Notes: generated by a model from the sequence alone, not told the origin. A DNA stretch of 11,385 nt from DASPOF01 sp035626155 (GCA_035626155.1 DASPOF010000088.1:1-11385); one strand, 5' to 3'; counted from the first letter of the stretch, positions 1 to 7,160 are shown. Numbers and translations: made by a program.

Positions 1-1068
1 GTCTCCGCGCAGCCGGCGCCTGCCGCGCCCCAGCGCGCCACCGAACCACAGGCATCGGAGCGGGCGCAACTGACGCGCGCCCGGATGGCCGCGACTCTCG
101 CCGTGCTCGCGGCGCTGGTGATCGCCGCATCGATTACCGCCTCCGCATTCGGCAGCGTCCATATCAGCTTGTTCCGCGCATTCGCCGATCCCGCCAGCCC
201 CGATTACGCAATCCTGTTCGGGGCGCGGCTGCCGCGGGTCGTGATGGGCGCCGTGATAGGCGCGATGCTGGCGGCGGTCGGCGCGGCGCTGCAGGCGCTC
301 GTGCGCAACCCGCTCGCGGAGGGCGGAATTCTCGGAATCTCCGGCGGCGGCGCGCTCGGTGCGATTATCGCCCTGATCTTCCTGTCGGGTTTCGGCGGCG
401 CGGATGCCGCGGTGCCGGCCGCGGCGTTCGCCGCCGCGCTGATATCGACGATCGCGGTGTACCGGCTCGCGCTGGTGGACGGCCAGTTGGAACCCTTCAC
501 GCTGCTGCTGGTCGGCGTGATTTTCAACGCCTTCTGGGGCGCCGCGATCATGCTGGTCAATAGCGTGGTGAATTTCTATTACGCGCACAGCATCCTGTTC
601 TGGCTGATGGGAAGCCTGGAGGCGCCGACGTGGCGCGAGGTTGCAATTGTCGCGGTGCTGGGGATGGCCGGGTTCGCCGCGCTGATGTATCACGCGCGCG
701 ACATGAACCTGCTCAGCCTCGGCGATGAGGCGGCAGCGGGTCTCGGCGTGGAGGTCAGCGCGGTGCGCCGGACGATCTTCCTTGCGACCTCGATCATGGT
801 CGGCGCGGCCGTTTCCGTGAGCGGGATCATCTCATTCGTCGGGCTCATCGTACCTCACATCCTGCGGCTCGCGATCGGCCCCGATCATCGGCTGCTCCTG
901 CCCGCATCGCTGCTTGGCGGCGCAGCCTTCATGGTCGCGGCCGACCTGGTCGCGCGGGTTGCGATCGCGCCCGCGGAAATTCCGGTCGGTGCGATAACCG
1001 CGCTCTGCGGCGGACCGTTTTTCATTTACATGCTGCGCCGCCAGGGCCGAAGGCCGTATGCGCTATGA
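1..1068 (+). CDS. FecCD-family ABC transporter permease, 5' end outside window
   Basis: This is the inner-membrane channel subunit of a type II ABC importer of the FecCD/BtuC family, which takes up iron-siderophores, haem or cobalamin. Numbering from the ATG at 85, family motifs are RLPRV (48-52), the GAALQALVRNPLAEGGILG stretch (66-84), GDEAAAGLGV (213-222) for the ATPase-coupling region, and SGIISFVGLIVPHILR (246-261). Many hydrophobic segments run to the C-terminus. The frame stays open to base 1. The ATG at 85 lies directly at the first membrane helix and lacks a Shine-Dalgarno, while relatives usually have 10-15 or more residues before that helix. The true start is therefore probably left of the window, with a Pro/Ala-rich leader. 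The stop overlaps the ATPase start by 4 bp (ATGA). The substrate cannot be told from sequence. Confidence 0.93.
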   Translation, partial: VSAQPAPAAPQRATEPQASERAQLTRARMAATLAVLAALVIAASITASAFGSVHISLFRAFADPASPDYAILFGARLPRVVMGAVIGAMLAAVGAALQALVRNPLAEGGILGISGGGALGAIIALIFLSGFGGADAAVPAAAFAAALISTIAVYRLALVDGQLEPFTLLLVGVIFNAFWGAAIMLVNSVVNFYYAHSILFWLMGSLEAPTWREVAIVAVLGMAGFAALMYHARDMNLLSLGDEAAAGLGVEVSAVRRTIFLATSIMVGAAVSVSGIISFVGLIVPHILRLAIGPDHRLLLPASLLGGAAFMVAADLVARVAIAPAEIPVGAITALCGGPFFIYMLRRQGRRPYAL

Positions 1069-1883
1069 GCGGTAGCGCTCGCAAAGACGCGCCCGCGATC
1101 AGCGCGCGCGACATTCACGCCGGATATGGAGCGGTGACGGCCCTGCGCGGCGTCTCGCTCGATGTCGCGCCGGGCGAGATGCTCGCGATTGTCGGTCCCA
1201 ATGGCGCGGGCAAGTCCACGCTGCTCAAGGTTCTCGCGCGCACGCTCGATCCGTGGGAAGGCTCGGTCGAGATTCTGGGCCATCCGCTTGCCGCCTACGA
1301 TCGCCGGGCGCTTGCGCGGACGATTGCATCCGTGGCGCAGGAGAATGCGGTCGCGTTTTCCTTCACGGTGCTCGAGGTCGTGTTGATGGGCCGCGCGCCG
1401 CATCTCGGCGCGCTGCGGTTCGAGAGCCCGCGCGACGTCGAAATCGCCGCCGGCGCGCTCGAACGCTTCGGGCTGCTCCCCCTTGCACATCGCCATATCC
1501 AGGAACTCTCCGGCGGCGAGCGCAAGCTCGTTTTTCTTGCGCGCGCGCTTGCGCAGGAGCCGCGCGTGGTTCTGCTCGATGAGCCGACGGCATTTCTCGA
1601 TCTCAGGCATATCGCGGGAATTCTCAATCGATTCCGCGAGCTCTGCGCGGAGCGCAGGATGGCGGTGGTCGCGACGATGCACGATCTCAACGCCGCGGCA
1701 CTCTATGCGGATCGGGTGTTGCTCATCGCGGACGGCGAGATGGCGGGATACGGCGCGCCTGCGGACGTGCTCACGGCCGAGAATCTGGAGCGTGTCTACC
1801 AGACCGGCGTGTGGGTTGGACGCAACCCCGCAAGCGGCGCGCCGATGATCGTGCCGGCCAGCGCGGCGGTACGGCGCGGGTAA
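1065..1883 (+). CDS. ABC transporter ATP-binding protein (FecE/BtuD-like)
   Basis: This is the cytoplasmic ATPase that powers the permease encoded immediately upstream; the genes share an ATGA overlap and are surely co-translated. All nucleotide-binding motifs are present in its 272 residues: Walker A GPNGAGKS (44-51), Q-loop Gln92 in VAQENAVAFSFTVLEVV, signature LSGGE (148-152), Walker B VVLLDE (168-173) with catalytic Glu173, D-loop FLDL (177-180) and H-loop His206 in TMHDLN. The signature continues as RKLV rather than the commoner RQRV. The sequence resembles ATPases for siderophore, haem or vitamin B12 import. No periplasmic binding protein or TonB receptor follows, so those parts lie left of the window or elsewhere. 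Confidence 0.95.
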   Translation: MSGSARKDAPAISARDIHAGYGAVTALRGVSLDVAPGEMLAIVGPNGAGKSTLLKVLARTLDPWEGSVEILGHPLAAYDRRALARTIASVAQENAVAFSFTVLEVVLMGRAPHLGALRFESPRDVEIAAGALERFGLLPLAHRHIQELSGGERKLVFLARALAQEPRVVLLDEPTAFLDLRHIAGILNRFRELCAERRMAVVATMHDLNAAALYADRVLLIADGEMAGYGAPADVLTAENLERVYQTGVWVGRNPASGAPMIVPASAAVRRG

Positions 1884-1940
1884 CGGCGCGCGACGGGGCC
1901 GCATCGCGCAGGTTTCGCGCTTCCGGCCGCTGCGTGAATT

Positions 1941-1950
1941 GTTCTAGAAT
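1941..1950 (+). promoter_or_regulatory. Candidate -10 element next to the metallophosphoesterase start
   Basis: TAGAAT at 1945-1950 matches the sigma-70 -10 consensus at 5 of 6 positions. Only 9 nt separate it from the ATG at 1960, so transcription would start at or next to the start codon. No good -35 lies 16-18 bp upstream and no Shine-Dalgarno is present. TTCTAGAA (1942-1949) is also a perfect 8-bp palindrome. Confidence 0.35.
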
Positions 1951-1959
1951 GCGGTTTTG

Positions 1960-2940
1960 ATGCCGACCGCTCAGCTAAAGGACGACCTCTCCGAAACGCG
2001 CGTCGATGCGCCGGTTCGCCGGCGCAAGTCACCGCTGCCGCTGCGGCCGCTGCATCGCATCTGGCGCCGCACGCTCGACACCATCGACGTGACCAGGATC
2101 GAACTGCCTGTGCGCGGCCTCGGCGAGGCGCATCGCGGCGTGACTGCATGCCAGATCAGCGACTTCCACGTCGATCGCGATGAGGACCTCGATCGCCTCG
2201 CGCTCGCGGTCGATGCGGTCAACCAGCAGAATCCCGATCTCGTTTTCCTGACTGGCGACTATTTTTCCGGGCACGACACGATGCATCGCTATCTCGGGGC
2301 CTTCCGCGAAGCGCTTGCGAGGCTCGCGCCGCGGGCGGGCGTCTTCGCGATTCTCGGAAACCACGATCATTGGTCGTCCCCCGAACGCATCGCCGAGGTG
2401 CTGCGCGCGGCCGGCGCCGACGTGCTCGCCAATGAAAGCCGCCGCGTGCATTTGCGCGGCGAGGCGCTGGCCGTGGTCGGAATCGATGACCTGTGGTCGC
2501 GGCACGCGGAGCCTGCACGCGCGTTTGCAAAGGTGAGGCCCGGCGATCCGACGGTGGTGCTCGCGCACAATCCGGACACTGCCCTGTATGCGCGCCACTT
2601 GAATCCGGGCGTGATGCTTTCCGGCCACACGCACGGCGGAGTTATACGGATCCCGTACTACGGGTCGCCGTTCCGATCGATTCTTCGGATCGGCAAGGAG
2701 TTTTGCGCGGGCCTCAACCTCTACGAGAATTTCTACATCTACACCAACCGCGGGCTGGGCACGTTCTGGCTTCGGATCCGGCTCAACTGCCGTCCCGAGG
2801 TGTCGCGCTTCAGCCTGGTGCCGCTGGCCGACGCGCCCGCGCATCACGCCCCCGGCCACAAAACGCCGGCGGCCAGCTCCGCGCATCATGCGATAGCGCC
2901 GCGACTGGAGCGGGCGGCCGTCCGCCGAAAGCGGGTTTAG
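1960..2940 (+). CDS. Calcineurin-like metallophosphoesterase, YkuE/YaeI type
   Basis: This is a binuclear-metal phosphoesterase of the calcineurin superfamily. All metal-binding blocks are visible: DFH (Asp68, His70), GD (99-100), GNHD (133-136), His203 in LAHNPD, and GHTHGG (222-227). The end NRGLGTF...CRPEV (about 263-280) is typical of the YkuE/YaeI group, whose members act on phospholipid or lipid-A-type substrates. Unlike many relatives, it has no N-terminal Tat signal or membrane anchor but an Arg-rich N-terminus (20-40), and the C-terminal 35 residues are Ala/His/Arg-rich. I start it at the ATG at 1960; a TTG directly before it at 1957 is the alternative. There is no Shine-Dalgarno. 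It lies 76 bp after the ABC ATPase and may be transcribed separately. The substrate is unknown. Confidence 0.9.
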   Translation: MPTAQLKDDLSETRVDAPVRRRKSPLPLRPLHRIWRRTLDTIDVTRIELPVRGLGEAHRGVTACQISDFHVDRDEDLDRLALAVDAVNQQNPDLVFLTGDYFSGHDTMHRYLGAFREALARLAPRAGVFAILGNHDHWSSPERIAEVLRAAGADVLANESRRVHLRGEALAVVGIDDLWSRHAEPARAFAKVRPGDPTVVLAHNPDTALYARHLNPGVMLSGHTHGGVIRIPYYGSPFRSILRIGKEFCAGLNLYENFYIYTNRGLGTFWLRIRLNCRPEVSRFSLVPLADAPAHHAPGHKTPAASSAHHAIAPRLERAAVRRKRV

Positions 2941-3030
2941 CCGGGCGAACCAACGCTATGCTCGCCCTCGTCACCGGCGGCGCGACCAGTCACCTGTATT
3001 AGAGACTCACCGGGTTTTTTTACAAACATC
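2941..3030 (+). other. Spacer before the SDR gene
   Basis: The 90-bp gap holds a weak 6-bp stem (2943-2948 with 2962-2967), a direct repeat TCACCGG (2971-2977 and 3007-3013), a -10-like TATTAG (2997-3002), and a run of seven T (3015-3021). No strong hairpin abuts the T run, so I do not call a terminator. No Shine-Dalgarno precedes the ATG at 3031. Confidence 0.3.
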
Positions 3031-3948
3031 ATGGAGCAGAAGACCGTCGTAGTAGCGGGCGGCTCGGGATTCATCGGCCGCGCAATCGTACGCAGGCTCG
3101 CCGCGATGGCGGGCATCAAGGTGCGCGTGCTCGGCCGCGACCCGGCCAATGCGCGCGAAAAATTCGACTCGATCGACGCCCAATTCGTTCGCGGCGAGGT
3201 CACCGACCCGTCCACTCTGAAGGACGCCCTGGCCGGCGCGCGCGCCGTCATCATGGCCGTCCAGTTCGACGGTTATCCGGTCGAGAATCCGCGCCGCGGC
3301 CTGACCTTCGAACGGGTGGACTTCGGCGGCACGGTCGCGATGCTCGCCGCCGCGAAGGAAGCCGGAATCGAGCAATTCATATACATCAGCGGCGCCGCGG
3401 CCGATGAGAACTCGGCTCATCCGGGCTTTCGCAACAAGGGACGCGCCGAACGCGCGATTCGCGACTCGGGGCTCGGCTACACCATCCTCAGGCCCTCGCT
3501 CGTGTACGGGCCCGGCGACAAGGTGGTGAGCAACCTCGCCAGGGCGCTCCGCTTCGCGCCCGTGTGTGTGGTGCCGGGCACGGGACGGCAAAAGATTCAG
3601 CCCGTGCTCGTCGACGATCTGGCCGCGTGCGTTGCGCTCGCGCTGACCGGACGCGGACGCAACGGCGTCTATGAGGTGGGCGGCCCCGACCTGATGACGT
3701 TCGACGATATGATGCGGCTGATAATGGAGATCACCGGCCATCGCCGCCCGATCGTTCATGTCCCTGAGGGGCTCATGCGCGCGGCCGGCGCGATCGCCGA
3801 GCGGCTTCCCAAGCCGATGTTCTCGCGCGATGCGGTGACGTTCGCAACCGCCGACAACGCGTGCGACATCAAGCCGCTCCGTGCGGAATTCGGAATCGAG
3901 CTCACGCCCGCGCGAGCCGGGATGGCCTACCTCGCCCGCGCGAAGTGA
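3031..3948 (+). CDS. Atypical SDR / NAD(P)-binding protein, NDUFA9-like
   Basis: This 305-residue protein has a Rossmann fold with the dinucleotide motif GGSGFIG (10-16) and the following helix AIVRRLA. It belongs to the atypical/extended SDR family related to the complex I subunit NDUFA9 and NmrA-like proteins. The stretch GLGYTILRPSLVYGPGD (147-163) and the VLVDDLAACV block (192-201) are typical of the group. The catalytic YxxxK is not intact: Lys136 is present in GFRNK, but the position four residues before it is Gly132. It may therefore bind NAD(P) without normal dehydrogenase or epimerase chemistry, as assembly-factor relatives do. There are no complex I genes beside it. It converges on the methyltransferase gene with a 37-bp gap and no obvious terminator. 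The cellular role is unassigned. Confidence 0.88.
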   Translation: MEQKTVVVAGGSGFIGRAIVRRLAAMAGIKVRVLGRDPANAREKFDSIDAQFVRGEVTDPSTLKDALAGARAVIMAVQFDGYPVENPRRGLTFERVDFGGTVAMLAAAKEAGIEQFIYISGAAADENSAHPGFRNKGRAERAIRDSGLGYTILRPSLVYGPGDKVVSNLARALRFAPVCVVPGTGRQKIQPVLVDDLAACVALALTGRGRNGVYEVGGPDLMTFDDMMRLIMEITGHRRPIVHVPEGLMRAAGAIAERLPKPMFSRDAVTFATADNACDIKPLRAEFGIELTPARAGMAYLARAK

Positions 3949-3985
3949 CGATCACGCATTCGCCCGGCGCAAGCGACAGAGAGGC

Positions 3986-4786
3986 TCAGCGGGCGGGCTT
4001 CGATGCGCGCACGTACAGGAACAGCGACACGTGCTCGCGCCAGCGGCGCAGCCACGGATGCTCGCGGCAGGCATCCTCGGTCGGGCGCGGCTCGTGAAGC
4101 TCGCTCAGGACAAAGCCCGCGCCGATGACGGCGTTGATGTACTCCGAGAGCGTCCGCGTGAAGTACGGAATCGCGAACTCCTCCACTTCCGCGGCGTTGG
4201 GCGCCTTGGTGAACTTCCATCGATCGACCCACGATTCGCCGTTGAAGTAGTCGGCAACCGTGAACTTTATTTCGCGGCCCGACTCATCGAGGATCCATCC
4301 CATCGCGCGCGTGGCGAAGCAGGGATGCAGAATGTTGAACGCGAGCATCCCGCCGGGCTTCAGCACGCGGAAGATCTCGCGCATCGCGGCCGGGAAATCG
4401 GGGCCGTCCATCAGCGCCATGAATGAGACGGCGGCGTCGAAGGATTCGGCGGCGAACATCGCGAGATTGGTGAACGAGGTGCGCTCGTAGCGGATACCAA
4501 GCGGCGCCTTGGCCTCCTCCTCGCGCGCAAGTTCGAGCATCCGCGGCGAAAGATCGACGCCCGTCATCCGCGCGCCGCGCCGTGCAAGAATTCGCGTCTG
4601 GTAGCCCTCGCCGCATCCCGCGTCCAGCACGTCGCGGCCGCCGAGATCGCCGATAAATTCGAGCATCGCGGGATTGTTGAAATACTCGCGGTAACTGTCG
4701 TACCCACGGCGCACCTGCGCCGCCCACAGGTCCGCATTTAAGTCCCACTGCCGCGCGACTTCATCCTCGGTGATCTCTGGCGCCAT
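3986..4786 (-). CDS. Class I SAM-dependent methyltransferase
   Basis: This 266-residue protein transfers a methyl group from S-adenosylmethionine to an unknown acceptor. Motif I is VLDAGCGEG (53-61), followed by the acidic strand end GVDLS (76-80). Post-motif blocks include FDAAVSFMALMDG (116-128) and the FRVLKPGGMLAFNILHP stretch (139-155), all typical of the Methyltransf_11/25 group of UbiE-like enzymes. The ATG at 4786 is chosen because a full AAGGAGG lies 6 nt upstream; the longer frame to 4840 adds an Arg-rich stretch with no such signal. The gene converges on the SDR gene and diverges from the Hsp70 gene. Nothing nearby identifies the substrate, so small molecule, quinone, lipid and protein all remain possible. 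Confidence 0.9.
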   Translation of the reverse strand: MAPEITEDEVARQWDLNADLWAAQVRRGYDSYREYFNNPAMLEFIGDLGGRDVLDAGCGEGYQTRILARRGARMTGVDLSPRMLELAREEEAKAPLGIRYERTSFTNLAMFAAESFDAAVSFMALMDGPDFPAAMREIFRVLKPGGMLAFNILHPCFATRAMGWILDESGREIKFTVADYFNGESWVDRWKFTKAPNAAEVEEFAIPYFTRTLSEYINAVIGAGFVLSELHEPRPTEDACREHPWLRRWREHVSLFLYVRASKPAR

Positions 4787-4792
4787 CGCCGT

Positions 4793-4799
4793 CCTCCTT
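4793..4799 (-). promoter_or_regulatory. Strong ribosome binding site of the methyltransferase
   Basis: On the minus strand this reads AAGGAGG, a perfect anti-16S match, 6 nt before the ATG at 4786. It decides the start against the upstream in-frame start at 4840. Confidence 0.85.
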
Positions 4800-4830
4800 C
4801 GCGAGTGAATAATGCCCCGCGAGAATGAAA

Positions 4831-4850
4831 CGGGCCGCAATCACGGCCCG
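4831..4850 (-). repeat. GC-rich hairpin in the methyltransferase leader
   Basis: CGGGCCG (4831-4837) pairs perfectly with CGGCCCG (4844-4850) around a 6-nt loop. On the minus strand it is followed by TTTCATT and lies about 45 nt before the methyltransferase start. It could be an attenuator or weak terminator in the mRNA leader, but the T tract is short and interrupted. Confidence 0.4.
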
Positions 4851-4853
4851 CCT

Positions 4854-4878
4854 CGTTCGAACTGTGGACGCGTTCGAA
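4854..4878. promoter_or_regulatory. Direct repeat CGTTCGAA, candidate operator
   Basis: CGTTCGAA occurs at 4854-4861 and again at 4871-4878, 17 bp apart start to start. Each copy contains the palindrome TTCGAA. The pair lies between the divergent methyltransferase and Hsp70 genes, where a regulator could act on both. No regulator gene is adjacent, so this is pattern evidence only. Confidence 0.3.
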
Positions 4879-4922
4879 ATGTCATCCAAAGGGTTTGGTA
4901 AGAATATACGGGAAGAACAACA

Positions 4923-4951
4923 TTGACAAGGATTCGTGCCGCCCCGATTCT
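4923..4951 (+). promoter_or_regulatory. Candidate promoter of the Hsp70-like gene
   Basis: A perfect -35 TTGACA (4923-4928) is followed after 17 bp by GATTCT (4946-4951), which keeps the key A2 and T6 of a -10. Transcription would start near 4958, leaving a leader of about 16 nt before the ATG at 4975. This placement argues against the upstream in-frame GTG at 4936, which would lie inside the promoter. Confidence 0.42.
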
Positions 4952-4974
4952 CTATCGATGGGGATCATCCCGCG

Positions 4975-6291
4975 ATGAGCGAACGGATCGGCGCGGTCGG
5001 ACTCGATTTCGGCACCACCAACAGCGCGATCGCCGTGGTCGGCGACGACGGGGTTCCGCGCCTGGCGCAGTTCGCCGCGGAGGCGCGCGACGGTGGCGCG
5101 ACCGAGACGTTCCGCTCGATTCTGTTCTTCGAATCCCCCGAGGAGACCGGCGGCACTGAGGCTGCGCTTTCGGTCGGCAACGATGCGATCCGGCGATACC
5201 TCGCCGCGGGCGGCAACGGCAGGCTCATCCAGTCGCTCAAGTCTTTCCTCGCCGACCGCACGTTCCAGAAGACGGACATCATGGGCGAGGATTACACGCT
5301 TGGCGATCTGATCGCTCCGATCCTGGTGACGCTGCGCGAGGCCGCCGAGCGGCAGTTCGGCGCGCTTGGGCCGCGCGTGGTCGTCGGCCGGCCGGTGCAC
5401 TTCTCCAGCGCCGACACCGCGGCCGACGATGAGCTGGCGTGCGCGCGGCTGGATGTGGCCGTGCGCCGCGCCGGGTGGGATGAGGTCGTCTTCGAGTATG
5501 AACCCGTTGGCGCGGCCTTCGACTATGAAGCGCGCATGACGCGCGATGAACTCGCGCTGATCGCGGACTTCGGCGGCGGCACGAGCGACTTTTCGATCCT
5601 GCGCCTTAGCCCGTCGCGCGGCCGCGCAGGCTCGGGAACGGGTTACGAAATCCTTGGCAACGATGGCGTTGCGATCGCGGGCGATGCCTTCGATGGGCGG
5701 ATGATGCATCACCTGGTCGCGCCCGAGCTTGGCCGCGGCTCGCGCTACCGCTCGCCCTACGGGATGGTGCTTCCCGTTCCGACCTGGCCGTACACGAAGC
5801 TCGAACGATGGCATCATCTGTCGCTGCTTCGGACCCGCGCAACGATGGGCCGCCTGCGCGAACTTGAGAGCGAGGCGCTCGATCCGCAAAAGATCGCCGC
5901 GTTCATCCACATCGTGGACAACGACCTCGGCTACTACCTGTCGCGCTCGGTCGAGGCGGCCAAGGTCGCGCTATCGGACTGCGAGTCCGCAGTTTTCGGA
6001 TTCGCCGATGGGCCGGTCGCGATCGACAAAGCGGTCGGGCGCGGCGAGTTTCAAATGTGGATTGCGCGACAGCTTGGGGAAATCGCGCGATGTGTCGATC
6101 GGCTGATGGCGTCGGCCGCGGTCACGCCGGAGATGATCGACAGCGTCTTCCTGACCGGCGGCTCATCGTTCGTGCCCGCGGTGCGGAGGATTTTCGTGGA
6201 GCGGTTCGGCGCCGATCGCATCCGCATGGGCGACGAATTCACATCGGTCGCGCGCGGATTGGCTCTGCGAGCGCTCAGGGACCATCGCTAG
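4975..6291 (+). CDS. yegD: YegD-type Hsp70 family protein (ATPase domain only)
   Basis: This 438-residue protein is a member of the actin/Hsp70 ATPase superfamily close to E. coli YegD (about 450 residues). Phosphate 1 is LDFGTTNSAIAV (10-21), phosphate 2 is DFGGGTSDFS (198-207), and the adenosine motif is VFLTGGSSFVPAV (391-403). Other YegD-like blocks are SLKSFL (87-92), VVVGRPVHF (135-143) and VVFEYEPVGAAFDYEA (171-186). It ends right after the nucleotide-binding domain, so the substrate-binding domain and lid of DnaK are absent, as is normal for YegD. Client and function of this group are poorly known. The ATG at 4975 is preferred over a GTG at 4936 because of the promoter-like sequence between them. 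Its stop is 9 bp from the stop of the convergent PaaA-like gene. Confidence 0.9.
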   Translation: MSERIGAVGLDFGTTNSAIAVVGDDGVPRLAQFAAEARDGGATETFRSILFFESPEETGGTEAALSVGNDAIRRYLAAGGNGRLIQSLKSFLADRTFQKTDIMGEDYTLGDLIAPILVTLREAAERQFGALGPRVVVGRPVHFSSADTAADDELACARLDVAVRRAGWDEVVFEYEPVGAAFDYEARMTRDELALIADFGGGTSDFSILRLSPSRGRAGSGTGYEILGNDGVAIAGDAFDGRMMHHLVAPELGRGSRYRSPYGMVLPVPTWPYTKLERWHHLSLLRTRATMGRLRELESEALDPQKIAAFIHIVDNDLGYYLSRSVEAAKVALSDCESAVFGFADGPVAIDKAVGRGEFQMWIARQLGEIARCVDRLMASAAVTPEMIDSVFLTGGSSFVPAVRRIFVERFGADRIRMGDEFTSVARGLALRALRDHR

Positions 6292-6300
6292 CCGAGCGCA

Positions 6301-7062
6301 TCACGATGCCGCCGCGCGCGGGTACTCGCGCGTGAGCCTGGGCATCTTAAGGCCGAGCTGGTCGCATCTCCGCTCGACCATCGTGAGGTACAGGTCGGCG
6401 ATCTCCTGGTTGTCGCGCACCTTGAGTCCGTAGCGGAGACAATCGTAGCTAAAGCCGCTGCCGGGCGGGCCGAAGAAATTCACCGCGCGCGGGATCCACG
6501 CGCGCAGGGCGGCGTTCACGCGTTTTCGCCCGAAGCGCTCGGCCGCGATCGCGAGCTGCTCCGATGCGAACAGGTCGTGGCCCGCTTCCTCCTCGAGAAT
6601 CAAGTCCGCCGCCCGCGCGTGCGGCGCATAGCTGGAATCCTTGTAATTGATCCCGATCATCAGCCGGCCTCCAGTGTCGAGCGCGAGGCTGGCCATCAGG
6701 AGATCGAGCTCGCCATCGGCGTGCTGCGCGAAGTACATCGGCGCCTCGAACGACGGCGCCCTCACGACCGCGATCATCGAGCGATCGGCGAGCTGCTGGC
6801 TCACTCCGATTTCCTCGAGCACGCGATAGAGGAGCCGCGCGTGCCCGCGCTCCTGGATGCAATTTTTCTCGATCGCCGGCCGCAGCGCGTTATCGCGAAC
6901 CGTCTCAAGCGCGCGCTCGTAGCCGAACGCGGTCAGCTTTTCCGCCATCGCGTGCGCGGCGAGAAGACGCGCAAGCGTTCGTGCGTAATGAGGCTCGACG
7001 CGGCCGGCATTCACGTCGGCCGCGCCCAGCGAGCGCGGTGCAAACTCGCGCCGAACGGGCAT
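6301..7062 (-). CDS. PaaA-like di-iron ferritin-fold protein (short form)
   Basis: This 253-residue protein resembles PaaA, the catalytic di-iron subunit of phenylacetyl-CoA epoxidase, over most of its length. From memory of E. coli PaaA, QERGHARLLYRVLEEIG (70-86) matches QDEAGHGLYLYSAAETLG, and the YAPHARA...EEAGH stretch (145-162) matches YGPYARA...EESFH. The NFFGP block (195-199) and LGLKMP (236-241) also match. Predicted iron ligands are Glu41, Glu71-x-x-His74, Asp129 and Glu159-x-x-His162, all present. It is about 55 residues shorter than PaaA (309), missing the C-terminal extension, and no PaaB, C, D or E gene is in the window. GGAGAGG lies 4 nt before the ATG. Oxygenase, oxidase or ferritin-like roles remain open; the substrate is unknown. 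Confidence 0.8.
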   Translation of the reverse strand: MPVRREFAPRSLGAADVNAGRVEPHYARTLARLLAAHAMAEKLTAFGYERALETVRDNALRPAIEKNCIQERGHARLLYRVLEEIGVSQQLADRSMIAVVRAPSFEAPMYFAQHADGELDLLMASLALDTGGRLMIGINYKDSSYAPHARAADLILEEEAGHDLFASEQLAIAAERFGRKRVNAALRAWIPRAVNFFGPPGSGFSYDCLRYGLKVRDNQEIADLYLTMVERRCDQLGLKMPRLTREYPRAAAS

Positions 7063-7077
7063 CGCCCCTCTCCAACC

Positions 7078-7105
7078 GGGCGTTGAAGCAGGCCTCTCAA
7101 CGCCC
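7078..7105 (+). repeat. Perfect 9-bp inverted repeat followed by TTTT
   Basis: GGGCGTTGA (7078-7086) and TCAACGCCC (7097-7105) pair perfectly around a 10-nt loop, followed by TTTT (7106-7109) on the plus strand. In that direction it looks like an intrinsic terminator, though no plus-strand gene ends nearby. On the minus strand the hairpin ends a few bases before the Shine-Dalgarno of the PaaA-like gene and could affect its translation. Confidence 0.5.
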
Positions 7106-7114
7106 TTTTCCCTT

Positions 7115-7139
7115 CTCTCTTATCTTCCGCCGAAGAGAG
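7115..7139. repeat. Imperfectly looped 7-bp inverted repeat
   Basis: CTCTCTT (7115-7121) pairs with AAGAGAG (7133-7139); an alternative inner stem TCTTC/GAAGA (7123-7127, 7132-7136) is also possible. It lies between two stronger hairpins in the same spacer. Its role is unknown and it may be chance. Confidence 0.3.
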
Positions 7140-7160
7140 CGGAGATCAAGAAATGAAGCC

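Noticed and set aside
1026..1904. Minus-strand open frame of 292 codons over the ABC ATPase
   Set aside because: The plus frame carries Walker A, signature, Walker B and H-loop; the reverse frame is composition-driven.
2943..2967. GGGCGA/TCGCCC stem just after the metallophosphoesterase as a terminator
   Set aside because: Only 6 bp with a 13-nt loop and no following T tract.
4882..5910. Minus-strand open frame of 342 codons inside the Hsp70-like gene
   Set aside because: It is antisense to a protein with all Hsp70 ATPase motifs. The predicted product is Arg/Ala-rich without domain features.
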